Positions 28,343-39,408 of a DNA stretch of 64,000 bases are shown piece by piece. This DNA comes from Pilasporangium apinafurcum (lineage: Eukaryota; Oomycota; Peronosporomycetes; Pythiales; Pythiaceae): assembly GCA_001600495.1 (NCBI GenBank), contig BCKE01000054.1, forward strand, positions 66,028-130,027, given 5' to 3'. The position numbers and the translations under genes were made by a program. The notes beneath the pieces were generated by a model. The model saw nothing but the letters and a program-made list of their open reading frames with translations, was not told the DNA's origin and did no database searches. Numbering within the stretch: the first letter of the stretch is position 1; each line of letters begins with the position of its first letter.

Positions 28343-28825
28343 TTACAGCTTCTCCAACTTGCCAAACTGACCACCGCCAGGGTTCCGTCGCGCCAGTTCC
28401 GCGCGGTCGGCCGCTTTGAAATCAAAAGAGCAAGCGTGCTGATCGGCATATCGGTGATTGCTGCAAAACACGTACCCGCACCGGCACTCAATTGCAGTCA
28501 GCCCCACCTTCTTCTTGCACTCCCAACAGCGCTTCTTGTTCTTCTGTACTAACTTGTCGCCCTCGGCAGGGGATTTCGTAATTCCTTCTTCCACTACTGC
28601 AGCCAAAGCATTCGGCGAAGCATTTTCGTCTTTACTGATTGCTTCCACTGTAGTTGTGGTGGTTGTGTCTTCTGTGGGTTTACGAGATGGCGACGACGAC
28701 GCATCAACCTGTCGGTTTGACATGGTCTTTTTCCAGCAAACCGAGCACATGCCGCCGCTCGCTGGGGCTCCGAAGAACCCGCATCCGTTCACACACAATT
28801 CCGCGCTTTCTCGTTCTTGTTGCAT
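28343..28825 (-). CDS. A20/AN1 zinc-finger stress-associated protein
   Basis: 160 residues from the ATG at 28825; the longer frame to 28963 begins with GTG. Seen: an A20-type finger with Cys11, Cys15, Cys27 and Cys30, a disordered Thr-rich linker, then an AN1 finger with Cys100, Cys103, Cys114, Cys116, Cys121, His124, His130 and Cys132. This matches the stress-associated protein family, with A20 then AN1 in 150-180 residues. These bind ubiquitin and modulate stress responses and protein turnover in plants and animals. The C-terminal RRNPGG...KLEKL end is typical. Confidence 0.92.
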   Translation of the reverse strand: MQQERESAELCVNGCGFFGAPASGGMCSVCWKKTMSNRQVDASSSPSRKPTEDTTTTTTVEAISKDENASPNALAAVVEEGITKSPAEGDKLVQKNKKRCWECKKKVGLTAIECRCGYVFCSNHRYADQHACSFDFKAADRAELARRNPGGGQFGKLEKL

Positions 28826-30324
28826 TTCTTTCCTTTTGCTTCTGTACGTTCCTGCCGTCGCTTGAGCCCCACCCTGAGAAACGAAAACTAACCCCCTCGC
28901 CGGATAGGAAAACTCTTCTCTCCCTTCTCCCTTTCTTCTTCGTGCGCTCTCCCCATCGTCCACTTCCCCCCTTCCTTTGGTCCACCAACCCTAATCCTAA
29001 TAACAATACATTTTTGAAGATGAAGATCATAAGAAAAGGGGCGAGATATGAGGAAGGTTATATTGAGGTTAGGGGTTTATTAGTACAGCGTCCGCTATCG
29101 CATAAATATGTACGGGTAAGTTACGACCTGTCGTTGCACACAAACATACTGCATAGTACGTTAAGTACTGTGCAACGCAAACGATTTCATGTCCTAATGT
29201 ACATCGGACAACGTACGTTTCACGATCCCAGTTCATGGGAGGATGAAAGAGTGTATCCCTATCCACTGCATAACTGCAGCAAATGGATAGTATGCGTTTA
29301 CAGAGTTTTCAAGTTTGAGACACGATGGTAATGTCACGGTAAAAAAGGTAAAAGGTCAAATATGCTATTGCGAAGGTTCCAGAACGGAATTTTTCTGTTA
29401 TCGAAAAAGAAAAAAAATGACAGAAAAAAAAGAATTCCACCACAAGAAAAAGATCCAACGCCCTTAACACACATACACGTTGACGTCATCAATATTGAGA
29501 ATGATGGTGGAAAAATACCAAAATTTAGATTTTTTTAAAAAGTTACGCCAATAATAATCACTGGTAACTGTTATGTAACCACTACGTTTACTGGTAGAAA
29601 AGAAATGTCGACTGGATGAAGATCAGGTACAAGTTTCTTTGGGGGAAAAACGACAGTACGCATAATCAGACACGAAATGAATCGACCGTCGACTGTCTTA
29701 TATGGAGATCGCGTGATGGCAGACCAGAGTTTCCTGTGAACCACGTAGGCCTTTACGGTGCGCATTAGGCATTCCAATCGGCAATCCAACAGTCCAGTAA
29801 AGGCAACAGTGGGAGACTTGGTGCAAGTTAGCAGTAAAGCTCTCAACGCGCTACTGCAAAAATTGCGACTGCTGGGTGATGGGTAAAGCGGATCATCAAT
29901 GAACTTCTACCAAGGTATCCCCCATACACAACGCCCATATGAAAGAATTTCACGAGAAACAATATGCTGATCTACGATCCAAGATCCAAGATCCACTGAT
30001 ACCTGTCGCGAAGAGCCAAACCTACTCGCCGTTGGCCCGGTTGTGAAATATACCTCTATTTTTTTATATTTGACATTGTTTGACCTTTATGACATATATA
30101 TAAAAATACTACAAATATATTTTATAATTGAATATCCTTCTAAAAACGGTAAACATCAACTCTTCTGTGTCTGTATTTGCCCAGTCAGGAGTGACCCTAC
30201 GTGGAGATGGGCTCCACATTTGCCTTTGGCCGCATCTGGACCCCTTTCTCTTTCTCTCTGTCATTCCAATACTTCCATCCAGCACTGCAAAGGGAGAACT
30301 CCGCATTTGGCCGTGGAACTGTTC
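28826..30324. other. Long intergenic region, no gene seen
   Basis: About 1.5 kb. An A-rich patch near 29380-29440 contains an imperfect inverted repeat (GGAATTTTTCTGT against ACAGAAAAAAAAGAATTCC). No coding unit is supported; the region before 30325 is the promoter of the START/FYVE-like gene. Confidence 0.5.
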
Positions 30325-32262
30325 ATGCCGTCGTCGATGGATGGCCGTCCGGGAATTCATTTCCCTGTACACCGCCGCGCGCAATATGATGAAATTTGTG
30401 ACGACCTCATCCATCGCACCGTTCAAGCGCATGCTGATTTCCACAGCGCCGCGGCACTAGGTCCATGGAAACTGTTGCGGCAACGCGATTCCTTGAATGT
30501 CTACCGCGCGCGGATGGCGACAGAGTCTGAACATGATGATGTGAAGACGGCTACTCATACGACTGAGTACAACAACAATGACGACGATATTGACGCTATT
30601 TTGGATGCAGCGACGATCACCACTAGTCAGACGAGCAACAACAGTCGTTCACGCAGCGGATCGTCTAGCAGGAAGCGGAAGAACAACAAAAAGAAAAAAT
30701 CACTGAGTCTTTTGATGTGTAGTGGATTTCTTCCAGGTACAGTGGACGACATACTACGTGGGCTTTACGCTGACACTACCGAGAGTTTTCGACTGGTGAA
30801 GTCCATTCTTTCGAACAAGTTTATGGATGGTGCGGTTGTGCATGTACTGGAAACCCAACCATTACATGCATCGATTTTCTTTACGGGTATCAAACGGACG
30901 GCAGTGAAGACACCGGGTCAATTTATCTGCGATCGCGAGTATTTGACGTATGAACGTATGGGACGGATCGTGGATCGACACCAGAATTACTTTGGTTACC
31001 ATGTGCTGCAATCCATTGACCTCCCAGAGTATCCGGCGAATCGTAGTCACCATCTCGAACGCGCATATCTCTCTGTCTGCTACCTCTATCGGCAATTAAG
31101 TCCTGACTGGGTTGGCTGCTTCATGCTGGGCAATTTTGACGCGAATGGATTTGTGCCGCAATTGGCTTCCGACTATGTCGCTGCGTTGCACATGTTGAGT
31201 GTGCGACATGCACTGGCATCTGCGCATGCCAAGGATTTCTCCATGATGATCACAGCGAATGCGAACGCCACGTCATCCACCAGTCGACACTGCGATCTCT
31301 GTCTGTCGACTCCTAAATTCCTGGATTCGAGTCATAAACTCTGCATGGGGTGCCGTCGTCGAGTGTGCAAGAAATGTCGCGAGCGGAGAATCGTATTCCG
31401 TTTGCATGCTCGGACCAGACGTCCAGAGAAGGAGCTTTTCTGTCGCGCGTGTGTGGACCAAGTCGTACATCAAAGTTATGAAAATGACGAAAATAATGAT
31501 TCTAGTCCTCCAGCAGATTACAGGCCAAGAGGAGCCTCCGCAAGTCCCAACAGTTCTGAGGGTTCAAATGATCCGTTTGAGCCGTGGCTGTCACCAGGAA
31601 AGACCCAGCAAGTTTACGGAAGTTCATCTTCGCAGAGTTCGTCGCCGACAGTCGAAATGAGTGGATTCAGCGCTGCAGATAGTGGGAACAGGAATGGAAT
31701 AACGATTGATGTGGATAAAGTTGCATCTTTTGCACAAAGTTGCCAGAATAGAAAAGGACTTACCGGCTTCTATTGGAATAAAGCAGAATTGGCTCGCCTG
31801 GCAAATCTGTTGGGTTCATCCAAGCAGAAACTCGGCAAAGAAGGCGTCACCAATATGAATATAGCAATGCCCTTTCAGGAATCCACTGGACGAGCATCAG
31901 CGAAGCCGTATATCCCACTAAGAAGCACTAAATATCGATCGGGATCAACTGCATATACACCACATGATCTTAATAGTTCAGAATCCACCCCAAAGCCTGG
32001 ATCCTCACCTGGATCGGCACCAGTCAGTGCAAGCCGCAAGCATGGGGCAGCAGATCATGCATGGACGAATCATGATGAACGCTGGAGTGACGAAGAAGAA
32101 GAAGTAGGGAAAGAGAATGTTGTCCACAGCTATTCAAGTTTTTCTCACGAATCGAGTTTGTCGGCTGCCTACGATGAGGTCGACAAAGAATACAATCGTA
32201 TGCAAGAAATCCAAAAAGCTCAATCCCGAGCCAATTGCATCAATGTTGATGAACTTGATTAA
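30325..32262 (+). CDS. START-like plus FYVE-like zinc-finger protein
   Basis: 645 residues from the first in-frame ATG; the open frame extends upstream to 30043 without ATG. Residues about 30-310 form a START-like lipid-binding domain (GFLPGTVDDILRGLYADT, LSVCYLYRQL) typical of a large oomycete family. A Lys/Asn-rich insert lies at about 110-125. Residues about 320-385 form a FYVE-like finger: CDLC, CMGCRRRVCKKCR, FCRACV. The RHHCR signature that binds PI3P in true FYVE domains is not present. The rest is Ser/Pro-rich and disordered. A role in lipid sensing or membrane traffic is plausible; the exact function is unknown. Confidence 0.8.
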   Translation: MPSSMDGRPGIHFPVHRRAQYDEICDDLIHRTVQAHADFHSAAALGPWKLLRQRDSLNVYRARMATESEHDDVKTATHTTEYNNNDDDIDAILDAATITTSQTSNNSRSRSGSSSRKRKNNKKKKSLSLLMCSGFLPGTVDDILRGLYADTTESFRLVKSILSNKFMDGAVVHVLETQPLHASIFFTGIKRTAVKTPGQFICDREYLTYERMGRIVDRHQNYFGYHVLQSIDLPEYPANRSHHLERAYLSVCYLYRQLSPDWVGCFMLGNFDANGFVPQLASDYVAALHMLSVRHALASAHAKDFSMMITANANATSSTSRHCDLCLSTPKFLDSSHKLCMGCRRRVCKKCRERRIVFRLHARTRRPEKELFCRACVDQVVHQSYENDENNDSSPPADYRPRGASASPNSSEGSNDPFEPWLSPGKTQQVYGSSSSQSSSPTVEMSGFSAADSGNRNGITIDVDKVASFAQSCQNRKGLTGFYWNKAELARLANLLGSSKQKLGKEGVTNMNIAMPFQESTGRASAKPYIPLRSTKYRSGSTAYTPHDLNSSESTPKPGSSPGSAPVSASRKHGAADHAWTNHDERWSDEEEEVGKENVVHSYSSFSHESSLSAAYDEVDKEYNRMQEIQKAQSRANCINVDELD

Positions 32263-33814
32263 GTTGTACCGAAAAGTAACTACTTGCAGATTCACAGCGT
32301 GTCATGTTGGCTTCGAGCAGGGCTTGTGCATGTCGACGGGTTACAACACCAGAACTTGGACAGCTCGTGTTTGGAGATTCAAGCAACGAGTTCCCGACAG
32401 ATACATTTGATCGCTAGCTAACAGCTCATCTACCGTTAGTGCAACATTCCAGATGATATAGCACTTGCCTCGAGCAACGTGATCCAGTTCAACAATGGCA
32501 TCAGAGATGGGGCTCCCGCACGTTCAGCCTACACTATGCTCTTGAAGGCTGATTTTGCGATTATATGATCGTTTAGCACCACCTACACGTCATCAACGGG
32601 CCCCTTGAGCTCCTGGTTCTTGATTAACAATCATAAAGTGGCGTTTGTACTCGCAATCAGTCACGGTCCACGTCGACGCACAATCCTTGCAACATTGAGC
32701 TTAGCTCTCCAGCCGATTTCATCGGTGATGAGGATTTTGACAGTGCAATTCTGTACACATTTAATCATGACACTCGCTGGTTGCTCGAGCAATCCCATCG
32801 TTTCCCCCCACGCCAACCTGGCACACTAGTACGGCAGACGTTCGTCACTACTGGTTTCGTTGGATGTGTCGATGATACAGGCGTGTTTTCTCGGTTGCAG
32901 CGATACACCGTACAATGACTTGAATGAAAGTGACCTTCCCAGCAGCAGCATCGAATTTTCTTTGTGGTCGGATCGCATGAGCAGATTTAGCAGAATGCTG
33001 GCAGTATGTTTCACCGCGTGACCGACACGCATGGTCAAGCCCTAAATTTCTCCAGTCTTGTTTTTCATTAACGGAGATACGATATAGTAGAAATGAGATG
33101 GAGTATAAACATGTCTACCGCAGCCCGAGCATCTCTTGCTATATCAATGGGGATTCTTACAAGCTGCATGACTGCTGCATCGTCCAGATCGTCGACCAAC
33201 TCAAATGCGATTGTCACGAGTTTTGCAGCAATATTAATCAAGCTCGCAGTGTGCTTTGTCATTGTTACCTGCAATGCACTTGTTCGTGTATAATACTTGC
33301 ACGTACTCTCTTTAGACAGCGCTGTGTTTGATGTGACGAGCTCCATCCTCGATGTACTGCTAGTTGCAGCGCTGTCCATTGCTCAATCTTCAATTTGGGG
33401 ATGAGAGATACTTTTCATTGAAGCATTGTGATGCTTCATCATCGTTAACGGATCATTTCCATGCTCTTGAGAACGTCCAGTACTTTTGATTTATGTTTGG
33501 CAAGTATTACGTGATAAAAGTTAATGTAGAGTAGACTGGTTTGTGCAGTAAACACAAGGAGCGTGGCTGAGAGCATTTAGAATAGACGGCCATCCTAGAT
33601 TGAGAGCATCTAGTCTCATTCACGCGTTGGTGAGTTCCTACAAGCAGTCATCTTTTGTTCTTCATGAGACCAAACTCCTGCTTAGTTTCTGTCCTCCATT
33701 TCTCCTATCGGTAGGATACACTTTGATGTGTTTTTGGAGCAAAGCAATCCCTATCGGTAGAAGCAGAAACTTATTTCCAATTCTTCACAATGACCTCTTT
33801 TCAGCGCCATTCTT
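32263..33814. other. Gene-poor region with a decayed remnant
   Basis: No intact gene. Minus-strand coding-like text between about 32660 and 33380 is listed separately. Confidence 0.5.
32660..33380 (-). pseudogene. Degenerate coding remnant, unknown family
   Basis: Minus-strand translation gives coherent but interrupted peptides: a segment with KESTCKYYTRTSALQ near 33300, LLNLLMRSDHKENSMLLLG near 32980, and VMIKCVQNCTVKILITDEIG followed by WRAKLNVARIVRRRGP near 32770-32670. The last two lie in one frame separated by a stop. The text reads like the end of a large oomycete protein family, but I cannot name it with confidence. Confidence 0.4.
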
Positions 33815-34135
33815 CTTTTCAAGAACGGATGCGAAATGGTGATGTCGAACATGCATCACAAAGTCTTCAAGTGGGTGTCGGACAACTACCATGAACTCCT
33901 TTTTCCATCCTTGGGACTTCAGAGCTGACGTCCAAGCAAAAAAGGATCTCAAGTAGGACTTCAAGATCAATACTCACATGGTCTCACTACAAGTTCAAGA
34001 CGATCGGGAGGATGCGTGATCGAGTGTGAAGAACAATATGCAATAAAGACTTGTTTTCAGAGTCCAGGTGTCGGAGATGCCTGCTCCGCGGTTGCCTGGT
34101 CCTGCTGGTCGTCGGATCCAAAGAAAAAACAGGAG
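33815..34135 (+). pseudogene. TnpB-like (Fanzor2/IS607-type) relic
   Basis: Plus-strand pieces in order: MHHKVFKWVSDNYHELLFPS (33856 onward), LTWSHYKFK (about 33973), and after a frame change EQYAIKTCFQSPGVGD (34031 onward). The pattern of HKV-hydrophobic-LLFPS, then WSHYKFK, then TC-x2-Cys-like zinc ribbon start is that of TnpB-like proteins of IS607-type elements and eukaryotic Fanzor2. Several stops and frame changes break it. The 3' block is shared with relics at 6801-6930 and 54747-54990. Confidence 0.5.
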
Positions 34136-35613
34136 ATCCTTCCTGTGTTGCCAGCATTTCAGTATCTATCCACGTATACATAAACCTGAATAGTATAGCT
34201 TGATAAAGTATACGGGATGTGACACATCTGGCGTCATTCTTCAGAATAATCGATTGCCGTTTTTTTATCGGACCGTTTGACGGATCCTCAACAACAAGTC
34301 ACCCCCCCAAAAAATCATTTAGTGATAATAAATAGGACAGGAAAGTCCATATCGCCGTCATCTGCATTCTCACTGTGCAGATATTGCAGCACCATTAATC
34401 TCTTTGCGTCTGCTCCATGACTTTCGCCTGTCGCGCCCAACAATTTGTTTGGCTGTGCAATGCGAGCAGTTAGTCGAATGAAGGTATCGTTAGACCGGAG
34501 CAGACGCGGCATCTACGGATAAAGGCTAGGGTTACTGACACCTGTTATATCAACACCACGACATTGGTACAGTATAAATTAATCTAGTACATTTTTGTTT
34601 TTGGCTTACACAGTGACGCGCTGAAAGTAGGTAGTACTAATCTCGACAATTAACTTAAATAAAATATACTGATATTATTTATCATTAAAGTTTAGCCACG
34701 CATGAACCCATCCTCCTCTGGCTACATTTTGATTGAAGGGAGGGGTGACACGTCATTTTTTGATAGAAATTTACGTTTGAGCGTATGGGTTGCTATCATC
34801 TGACATCCATTTGAATGGTTTTGCAGAGAAGAGGGGTCACGGTATTTTACAATAGAAAATCTTGTATGAAGCGTAGGTTACCTCAACCTGACCTCGGCTG
34901 GATCAGCCCCGCACATTCCAACACCGACGGTATCAACTGTGTGATATGACAGGAAAAAATCATTTTAGCATTTCCCGCTTATTCTGCACGACTTCCAAGG
35001 CCCTCTTGACAGCATCAAGCGAGCCGCGAATACGAACGTCGTTGAGTAGAGGCGTTTGAGTATTGTTCAGGCTGTTTGGAAACACCAAGCCCTTGCACTG
35101 TCGGCTGTTTTTAAGTCTGTCAAGTGATTGGTCACCACAGCCCGCTGCTGTTTTACTGAATCGAAAAAACACCAACGTGCGAACAGTAGTGGTTGGGGTT
35201 CTACGGCTTCCGATTTTGAATCGACGAATCCACAACTGATCCACGACTGTGTTGAATTCATCCGTCGTCCGCGTCGTTTCCTATCTTTTTAGTTTTGTGG
35301 TTCACTTCCTGCTTTTCTATCCGAAACGTAAGGAAATCCCGCAAAAAAAAGAGAAAAAGAGCAGGTACGTAAATGAAACGACTCAATCATAATATCCATG
35401 CTACTTTTGCGTTACGCTGTATTTATACGTATGCCTCTCTGCTCAGCTGTCTAACCGTCCACATGTTTTTTTTTTATATATTGGTTATCTGGGATAGGAA
35501 ATCATCCACATCCGTTTGCAAGTGTGTGCTGTGATTATTATTTTTCTTTTTGACAGAGAGTAAATAAATCACTTCCATCACTTCCTATCCATTCAACCAC
35601 AGCCAGTTAGAGT
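34136..35613. other. Gene-poor region
   Basis: No intact gene. Two imperfect copies of a roughly 110-bp block (GGGTGACACG...ATAGAAA and GGGTCACGG...ATAGAAAA) lie at about 34740-34790 and 34835-34885. Frames at 34960-35261 on the minus strand are short and unsupported. Confidence 0.45.
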
Positions 35614-37842
35614 ATGGAAGAGCGCACAAGTTCATTTATAGAGTTGAAGATAACCGAAATGAGCCCGAAGAGCGCCAAGAGCCGCGCTTCGCGCGCTAGT
35701 AAACACAGTCATGCGAGCAGCCATCCACGTGGCAGCGGTGCTACTCGCCAAAGCAATATCCAACCGTACACCGACAAGGATGCCAATGCTATGATCTTAC
35801 GTGCAAATGCGCCACCAAACTATGATGGTGGGTTCGACGAGATCATGAAGCAGATCAAGGCCAAGAAGTATTACACGGAGCAGTTCCAGCGCATCCAGCA
35901 ACAGACCGAAATGGGACGCTCGCTTTGCTTCTCAGATATCGCACCGACCTATTATGAGTCCAGTTATCTGCAAGTCGCACAAGAAACCTCGGTCACGCGT
36001 GTGCGCATTTGCTTTGGAATTGGGCTTGTGGCACTCACAATATTTTACATCAACGAATGGCGTCAGGATAAATGGGAACCGAGTGAAACGGTTGGTCGAA
36101 CGTCAGGGGATGAATTAGCGATCAAAATCTTAGTGTTTGGTGTCATGATGCCAGCATTTGCAATAGGATTACTATCAACCTTGACCTCATTTGGTCGTCG
36201 GCATTTAGAGAATGTCACGATGATAGTGTTCATCATCGTCGCGGCGGTGATGATCGCCAAGAAGCCCATTGAGAAAGCGACGGGTGCCGTCATTCCATTG
36301 CTGATTTTGCTTATTCCGATCTGTGGTATCACACGTATGCGATTTGTCAAGAGTTGCTGTATCGGCTGGGGGATTGTGTTGTCCTATTTGTTGGTGATGG
36401 TCATCATGAAGTCGTATGTGCCCAAGCCAGACCAATTTGATACTTACTCGGATATTTCTTATGCAGCTATCAACTACGGTATCAGTATGATCGGTGGTAT
36501 GGTCTCTCAGTATCGTCAGGAGCTCCTGCGCCGTCGGAATTTCTGTCTGCAGTTGCCGTTCTCTGGGACTATGGATAGTGATGCAGTGGAAGACATCAAG
36601 GCTGACAAGTTCTCCAAGAAAACGCTCATGCACCGTTGGTCACTCAAGTTCCGTCACCCTGAAGTCGAAGAGTGCTTTTACCGATACTGGTACTTGATTG
36701 ACCCATTTCCATATGAAAATCCAAACTCCGGCAGCTTGCATACGGGCGTGTTCCGAACAATTCGATTTGCAATCATTACTTTGCTGCTCAACCAGTTTGT
36801 GCTTCTGCTGCAGGACATCAAATTTTTGATTGTCAAGAAAGACAAACTCGTGGATGATCATGACATCCGATACGCTTTGGTCCTTCGTTTTGGCGTGACT
36901 GTGCCGTTGTATTTGTCGGCAGCACTGTTTATGTATTTCGTCGGTAAAATGTTCTACGAGAAATGGGTCCAAGAAGCAGAAGAGGCGAAGAATGCTGCGT
37001 TGATGCGTGATAAGAGCATTTCGGTTACCGTGGATTCAAACGAAAACAACAAGACTGTCACGGAAATTGTTCAAGACCGTTCCTCCACCGCTTCGGAGGA
37101 CCCGAAACTCAAACTGATTGTCGAGGCTGAAATTGTGAAAAGCAAGACAAAAGACCGTGTGATGGATGTGTTGATTAGCCACGGTGGGTATGTGCGATCG
37201 ACGCAGATCTTTTCGTCACTCGTGATTGCCTCGCACGTGTGCTGCATGGGTATCTTGTTGCTGATCGTGTCCACAGGCAAAGCTGCGGACCTATATGAGG
37301 AAGAGACGGGCAAGAAACCAGGTAAACCCAAGTCGGTTTACTACATGGGCTTTTTGAATGCAGTGCTCTTTGCCCATCGCTCGGGTTTCCGTGTGCGATT
37401 CGTGTATGCGACCTACACAACGTTTGTGGTGGCCACAGGTATCGTCATTGCGGCTGGGTGGCTGTCTCCGGATTACTACTTGGAGTACCTAGGATATGTC
37501 GCGGTGATCTTCTTAATGGGTATGATGATCTCACATGAAGAAGAGAGTCTGCGTCGTACGTTCTTCGTGCTGAAATCCATCCGTACGCTTGAGTTTGACG
37601 AATGGTTCAGCGTAGTGTTGCGCATCCAAGGCTGGGTCCGTGAACATTTCCGGAAGCGGCTGCGTGAAGTGCGATCTAAAGGCAGCAAGGACCTCAAGGA
37701 CGACATCAATGCGGCAAACAAAGGTGTCCCGACTTTGGTCAACACGTCGGCACAGATGGCACAAGCATCCAAGTTTGGAATGTATTCCCAAATGTTCAAC
37801 ATTGGTATTGCGCTCATCGATGTACTCACAAGTAGCTTGTAG
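35614..37842 (+). CDS. Polytopic membrane protein, two similar halves
   Basis: 742 residues from an ATG with no intron seen. The first 120 residues are basic and disordered. Predicted membrane segments fall in two groups: about residues 126-148, 171-193, 199-216, 226-241, 248-265 and 285-300; then about 383-406, 426-450, 532-555, 575-597, 603-620 and 623-643. Each group ends in a similar helix: MVSQYRQELLRRRNF in the first and MISHEEESLRRTFF in the second, which suggests an internal duplication. The six-segment-plus-helix layout recalls the membrane part of class III adenylyl cyclases, but no cyclase domain is present. Function unknown. Confidence 0.82.
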   Translation: MEERTSSFIELKITEMSPKSAKSRASRASKHSHASSHPRGSGATRQSNIQPYTDKDANAMILRANAPPNYDGGFDEIMKQIKAKKYYTEQFQRIQQQTEMGRSLCFSDIAPTYYESSYLQVAQETSVTRVRICFGIGLVALTIFYINEWRQDKWEPSETVGRTSGDELAIKILVFGVMMPAFAIGLLSTLTSFGRRHLENVTMIVFIIVAAVMIAKKPIEKATGAVIPLLILLIPICGITRMRFVKSCCIGWGIVLSYLLVMVIMKSYVPKPDQFDTYSDISYAAINYGISMIGGMVSQYRQELLRRRNFCLQLPFSGTMDSDAVEDIKADKFSKKTLMHRWSLKFRHPEVEECFYRYWYLIDPFPYENPNSGSLHTGVFRTIRFAIITLLLNQFVLLLQDIKFLIVKKDKLVDDHDIRYALVLRFGVTVPLYLSAALFMYFVGKMFYEKWVQEAEEAKNAALMRDKSISVTVDSNENNKTVTEIVQDRSSTASEDPKLKLIVEAEIVKSKTKDRVMDVLISHGGYVRSTQIFSSLVIASHVCCMGILLLIVSTGKAADLYEEETGKKPGKPKSVYYMGFLNAVLFAHRSGFRVRFVYATYTTFVVATGIVIAAGWLSPDYYLEYLGYVAVIFLMGMMISHEEESLRRTFFVLKSIRTLEFDEWFSVVLRIQGWVREHFRKRLREVRSKGSKDLKDDINAANKGVPTLVNTSAQMAQASKFGMYSQMFNIGIALIDVLTSSL

Positions 37843-39408
37843 TCACATTAGTCGCCAAGGCTTTTGGTTTGGCATGTGATGTGTCAATTCTTTGCCATTT
37901 TTTTCCTTCTATGTTAACAATTTTCCATTTCTTCAAGATAAGCAAATAACAAATCAAACAGTCATTAGCATAACAAACCCAACACTGGTTATCAAATGGA
38001 TAGGCAGTGACAATCCATGTCAGCCACAACTGTATTGAAAAGATTTTTGCGTACATTAAGATCTCTTTAAATTGATATTGCTTAGACATACAAAGCATGA
38101 GACAACTATGCTTTTTCCAAATGTTTCCAGTCGAAAGTCAATGAGACTTGAGTTACTCTTGCGCCCTGCATTGTTGTTTCGTTCATGATGGAAGATGTCA
38201 TCATGTACCGTAAACGTCTTGTCCTTGTGAACCTGTCTGAAACGACTATGAATCTCGATTTGTGGATTCATTTTTGTGCCCATGACCCAGACGAAACGTG
38301 GCTGCATTCATTGTTCTCACTGTTCTCACAGTTTTTGTCTCACTCAACTTTGTGTGCTCTCTTGCGCATAGAAAATTTGGTGGAGACTAATAGTGTGCTG
38401 TGCGTTCGGAATAGTCAATAAAACAAGCTTGTCATGATGTGATTTTATGCCTGCAGTACTGGATCTCTTAATCACATTCACAACGAGGCAGGTGCTTGAA
38501 GGAAGCGAGTATTGGCATTTTAAGATGATGAGAGATGTCTGAACTTTATTCGAAGTGATTCCAAGCGCACTCTGGCTTTATATATCGGCAGCCGCTATCA
38601 AAGGATGTCGAGCTGTGACACGATGGCATGATGGCTGCATGGTTTCGGCTATTGAAAATACCACAAATACGTCACAGCAATCAACACCAACTGGTCTACA
38701 TCCGTTGCTTAAGTTATGAGCATATAAGCCTCGGTTTTGCGGGTCTAGTATCTTTTCAAATTCACAATTGATTCCAGCAAATGCTTATGATCGCCGGCAA
38801 CATTTCTCAAATACTGCACCCAGAATTTCACCCACCATCCTCATATTCAATATAAAAATAAAAAATCTACGCAGCCATCTGGTTAGCACAGCCAGGTAGG
38901 TAGACGTCAGGGATGTTTCGTATACTTTAGCCAAGTGTAAGATAAAGTGACTGACTTCGCGACGGTTCAGCTCCGATGGTTAGGGCCTTAGTCTATGCAA
39001 ATCTACCAAACGTATCCAGTTTTTTGCGGCTTTTCATGCGGGAGAGACGATCTTAGGAAGGAATGAGGTGGTTTAAGGCGGAAAAAGAGACGTTGAACTA
39101 CTGGTTTGATGGAGAAAGAAATCGACCGGATAGGGAGTCTCTGCCATTTTGTTTTTTTTTGTTTTCGTGAGTCACGCCGGTTTAAAAAACTTGGAGATTT
39201 TCCTATCGGTGGGTTGGTCTTGTGTGAGGGAGAGAGTCTTTCCAGAAGCCAAAGACTCATTCATTCTCCAAGTTGTTCTTTGCTAAAGAGGAGCGTCGAT
39301 TAGGTAATAGTCTCCCCTCTACACGCGCATTCTTTATCCAGAGTTTAGGTAACCAGCCCCCGCATTCACCGGTCTTTCCTTTTGCCCAAATAGACACAAG
39401 AAGACGAG
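37843..39408. other. Intergenic, no gene seen
   Basis: About 1.6 kb with only short frames. The right part is the kinase promoter. Confidence 0.5.

Noticed and set aside
28985-29075. Telomere-like AACCCTAATCC and GGTTAGGGG
   Set aside because: Only isolated partial units; no tandem array.
28654-29331. 225-codon plus frame opposite the A20/AN1 gene
   Set aside because: Overlaps the clear zinc-finger gene on the other strand and runs into non-coding sequence.
29380-29440. A-rich inverted repeat
   Set aside because: Imperfect and low complexity; likely chance in homopolymer-rich DNA.
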